A stretch of DNA of 64,000 nucleotides from Stictocephala bisonia (Eukaryota; Arthropoda; Insecta; Hemiptera; Membracidae). This document shows, piece by piece, positions 61,395-64,000 of this stretch (its first letter is position 1; every line of letters starts with the position of its first letter). Made by a program: the position numbers and the translations under genes. The notes under the pieces are model-generated. The model searched no databases and had not been told where the DNA came from. It saw only the letters and a program-made list of their open reading frames with translations. The DNA lies in the NCBI GenBank assembly GCA_035578905.1, contig JAQJVL010000030.1, forward strand, positions 435,159 to 499,158, written 5' to 3'.

Positions 61395-61765
61395 GTAGTG
61401 TTGGAAGTTTCGCCCTCCAGAAGAACAACCCAGAACACTCGAAGAATATTCACGCGCATTTCGCAACATTCCAGATGTTCCGAAACGTTTTGGAATGTTG
61501 TGGGATATTCTGGCACATCGTGGACCTTTCGAAACATTTTTCTGTAAAGGTGGGTCTACCCAATGGCGGGAGTATATAAAGACCCGCCGCGAGTTCAAAT
61601 GTCAGTTTCTTATCAGTGATGGAGAGAAGAACCGAAAAATAAGCGTAAAGGCCAAATTAGTGTAGTTAGGCATTGCACAGTATTGTTCATTGTTAATATT
61701 ACAGTAATGATTTATTGCATTTTTAAGTTCATCGTTTCATTCCAATAAACAAAATTATATTTATT
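61395..61765 (+). promoter_or_regulatory. heat-shock-element-rich promoter and short transcription unit (possible solo LTR)
   Basis: Two perfect GAAnnTTC heat-shock-factor sites (61404-61411 GAAGTTTC, 61444-61451 GAATATTC) and many extra GAA/TTC units (61418-61535) lie upstream of a TATA box, TATATAAA at 61573-61580. An arthropod-type initiator TCAGTTT lies at 61602-61608, about 30 bp further on. A polyadenylation signal AATAAA follows at 61744. The unit of about 150 nt between has no meaningful ORF. This layout fits either an Hsp-type promoter or the U3-R-U5 of an LTR retrotransposon. I could not find matching target-site duplications or a certain LTR boundary. Confidence 0.6.
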
Positions 61766-61899
61766 GAAAAATGTATAGGACTTTTTGCTAGTATAACCAA
61801 CTGTATACACAATTTCGAATAGTCTAGTCCCATAACACGAGCATAAATGTCAAATTAATTTGACTACATAATCTTGTAATAATGTTCTTGAGTATTAGT

Positions 61900-62130
61900 G
61901 CAGAATAACAATAAAATAAACCTACAACAACCGTATCCCCGGAGTGGCGGGAGCATCGTCGTTCACGCTAAAAGGAGAAGCCCAAAAACGACGTCGACGA
62001 CATTGAAAGAAACTCTCGGAAGTGAACAGAGGCCGACCATTATCCTGTTCACTCAAGTGGGACTGTTCTTGTTTGGCGAAGTCGAGCGTAGTCACCGGCC
62101 AAAAACAATGACAAGGTAATTGCAATGACG
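61900..62130. other. GC-richer block with hairpin
   Basis: The block contains GGAGTGGCGGGAGCATCGTC and a perfect 9 bp inverted repeat, AGTGAACAG at 62021-62029 and CTGTTCACT at 62045-62053. Frames are open on both strands for about 70 codons, with no known domain. It could be the leader region downstream of an LTR, given the promoter 150 bp upstream, but there is no gag or pol sequence after it. Confidence 0.3.
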
Positions 62131-62139
62131 AGGCTGTTT

Positions 62140-63110
62140 ACTTTGGGGAAAACGTCTTACCACTCTCTACACCGTTGGGACTTGTTCCTGTTATCGGCTC
62201 GGTCAAATGTGGTATTCGACTGTAGACAAAGTGTGCTAACGAAGTCTAACTGGAACGTATGTTGATTACCTATGGAAACGCTCTATCGCAACACCATCCT
62301 CCTGGGCTTGTAGCTTTCAGCACAGAGAAAAGAATATAACCTCTGAAAACTGTTTGTTACGTGATTTTATAGGTATTTTAATGAAGAATGTTAATTGCTT
62401 GGCATTGAAACTAACAACAACAGATTAAGACCAACAAGCGATCAACATTGGGCATTTACTCAAGACTTTTACAATATTTAAATGGTTAAAATTGGCGTTT
62501 TAAAGGACTATGGATACATATATTTTTGCTTTAATTGAGAAAATTTACCATTGGTCTTAACTACAGAATGGATTCTTGCCGGCCAGAAGTCAATTGAATT
62601 TCTGATCACTCCAACTCTCCCTTTCAGTATGTATGTTTTCTTATGTTTGTTTTGGTTTTTAAATATGTTTGTTTGCATACAGATAAATCTTGTGTTTAAT
62701 AATTTAGCCTATATCTGGTTGTATTTCAACTGTATTATATATTATTGTATATAACCAAGAGTGTATTATACAATTTGGAGAATACTTTACTTAGACGCTT
62801 AAGTTATTTATAATTGTGTTTCTTCAATTATTTAAGTTTTTTCCTTCATAAAATGTGCCTTTTTATTGCAATTAATTTGATATCTTTAAAAAATTGTATT
62901 TCATTTGTATAACTGTACCTGTGAAAACAATAAATACTTTTATAATTATTATTATTGACTTTATTCTTCCTCCAGTGAATAATTTTGTCGCAGTCGAGTC
63001 TCCGACCAGAGACCAGGTGTTAACTTCGGAACTTGCAACTCCGTCGACTAACAGAAGACCGGCTGTCGTCAGTCTATCAGTCCACAAACCATTGTGTGAT
63101 TTTAACAGCG
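62140..63110. other. nothing recognised
   Basis: AT-rich sequence with a short TTA-type tract near 62942-62952. Short frames without domains. Confidence 0.45.
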
Positions 63111-63139
63111 ATGGCAATTGACTCTCTTCACCGCCAGGC

Positions 63140-63432
63140 GTTGATCAGTAGCGTTGGTAGCGTTGTTGGTTCAATCCCAGCTTCATGTGCTAAAGGTTCT
63201 CAGTTCGATCCCAATCAGAGTCAATACATTTTGAGAGGGATCAGCTGTAATCACCGGCTGTTCATTTGTCATTGGGCTATTAATTAATGACACTTTCTAA
63301 GGAATAGTCGGCCTTAGTTTGTAACACTGACTACATTCGTTCATCTACACTCTTCACACTCATTCGAAATCCATATTCGCCCATATCCTGACGATCGGCG
63401 TCTTATGAATAAATAAATAAATAAATAAAAGT
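63140..63432 (+). mobile_element. tRNA-derived SINE, best preserved copy
   Basis: Head: TCAGTAGCGTTGGTAGCG (A-box region) and GGTTCTCAGTTCGATCCCAA (B box). Body: CACCGGCTGTTCATTTGTCA, TTGGGCTATTAATTAATGAC, ACTTTCTAAGGAATAGTCGG, CATTCGTTCATCTACACTCT and CCATATTCGCCCATATCC. The 3' end is GGCGTCTTATG followed by an (AATA)n tail at about 63408-63428. This copy defines the family to which the pieces at 13030, 28002, 36650, 42376, 43480 and 46165 belong. Confidence 0.85.
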
Positions 63433-63524
63433 AGCTGACACCCGCGTTTTGCAGTTGAATACATTTCACGTTTCACGCTTAAATTTTTAACATAAGTACT
63501 TCAAACTTTAACATAACATACTTT

Positions 63525-63700
63525 ATTGGATAAGTGTGACTGGTGATCACTGGGAATATATTTTTCGAACTGGTTTTAGTTTATTACGATAAAAAATATA
63601 TATTAAATTAGAGTAGACCTAATAGTTATTTGTGTTTAATAAAAATAAATCAAAGGATAAAATTAAAATCTGGTCTCATTGGGGGGGGGGCGGGGGGGGA
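63525..63700 (+). repeat. dispersed repeat family C, copy 2, with G-run
   Basis: It matches 50645-50830 in its first half. It ends in a G-run split by one C (about 63680-63699), two G tracts of 8 or more bases. Confidence 0.5.
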
Positions 63701-64000
63701 CAAGACGATTGTGCTCTCATAAAAAGGTCAAGTTTAATAACGTACGTTTAAAATAAAGCTGCAATATTAAAAAAAAAAAAAAGATTTGTCTTATGGAGAT
63801 TGCGGCTGATGTCACAGACTCTTAACTGGGACAACAATGGGGTGGACCATACCTCAAGTACAGTTCCCAGGCTCAGTGTGATGACAGATAATAATTTCTA
63901 ATGTAACCACAGCTTGAAACAATTCCCAAAGTCATTACTGCGGTTGTATACACAGTGTTGCAAGACACGACAAGAATCTAGTTTGTGGACATAAAATTAT
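63701..64000. other. nothing recognised
   Basis: AT-rich with an A13 run near 63769-63781. No features supported. Confidence 0.5.

Noticed and set aside
61313..61598. Open frames across the heat-shock promoter as protein genes
   Set aside because: They overlap HSF sites, the TATA box and each other on both strands. The region is better explained as a promoter.

Overview
This window looks like eukaryotic, AT-rich, arthropod-type nuclear DNA, most likely from an insect with a large, repeat-rich genome. A hemipteran is only a guess. The evidence is insect-style non-LTR retrotransposon, Penelope and P-element relics, several tRNA-derived SINE copies, and many mini- and microsatellites. I see no bacterial-style operons. 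Every long open frame either lies in simple repeat (the CA/TG arrays) or is a short chance frame or transposon relic. No complete protein-coding gene is visible. The window could be intergenic or lie inside a very long intron.

Layout. Positions 1-9 kb are mostly unique AT-rich DNA, with a 75-76 bp satellite at 3.3 kb, a GC-richer block at 4.8-5.1 kb, a dispersed repeat at 5.4-5.8 kb and a 33 bp minisatellite at 8.4 kb. At 13-16 kb lie a SINE, a ~150 bp tandem array, two broken reverse-transcriptase relics on opposite strands, and a SINE sitting between TA microsatellites. At 22.0-22.2 kb is the best candidate for a real host-gene start: a TATA box, a short GC-richer leader, two ATGs and a consensus splice donor. 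From 23 to 34 kb the window is packed with tandem arrays: 114-120 bp, 37 bp, ~187 bp, a 36 bp G-rich repeat, ~150 bp, a ~680 bp TG array, 48 bp, an inverted relative of the G-rich repeat, and a ~470 bp duplication. A 1.5 kb non-LTR relic lies among them. From 36 to 53 kb there are SINE pieces, a P-element/THAP-type transposase relic, a 91 bp array, a second CA/TG array, a Penelope-like relic, another reverse-transcriptase relic, a G-run array and a 5'-truncated non-LTR element with its (ATAAA)n tail. From 57 to 64 kb there are a dispersed repeat, a ~122 bp array, a heat-shock-element-rich promoter (possibly a solo LTR) and a nearly complete SINE.

The most interesting points are: the two-locus G-quadruplex-forming minisatellite in opposite orientations; the heat-shock-type promoter driving a short apparently non-coding unit; two minus-strand CAG|GTGAGT sites that look like recursive-splicing (ratchet) points; the candidate first exon; and SINEs that share modular parts. 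The transposon identifications come from translating the sequence by eye and recognising motifs. No database search was possible.
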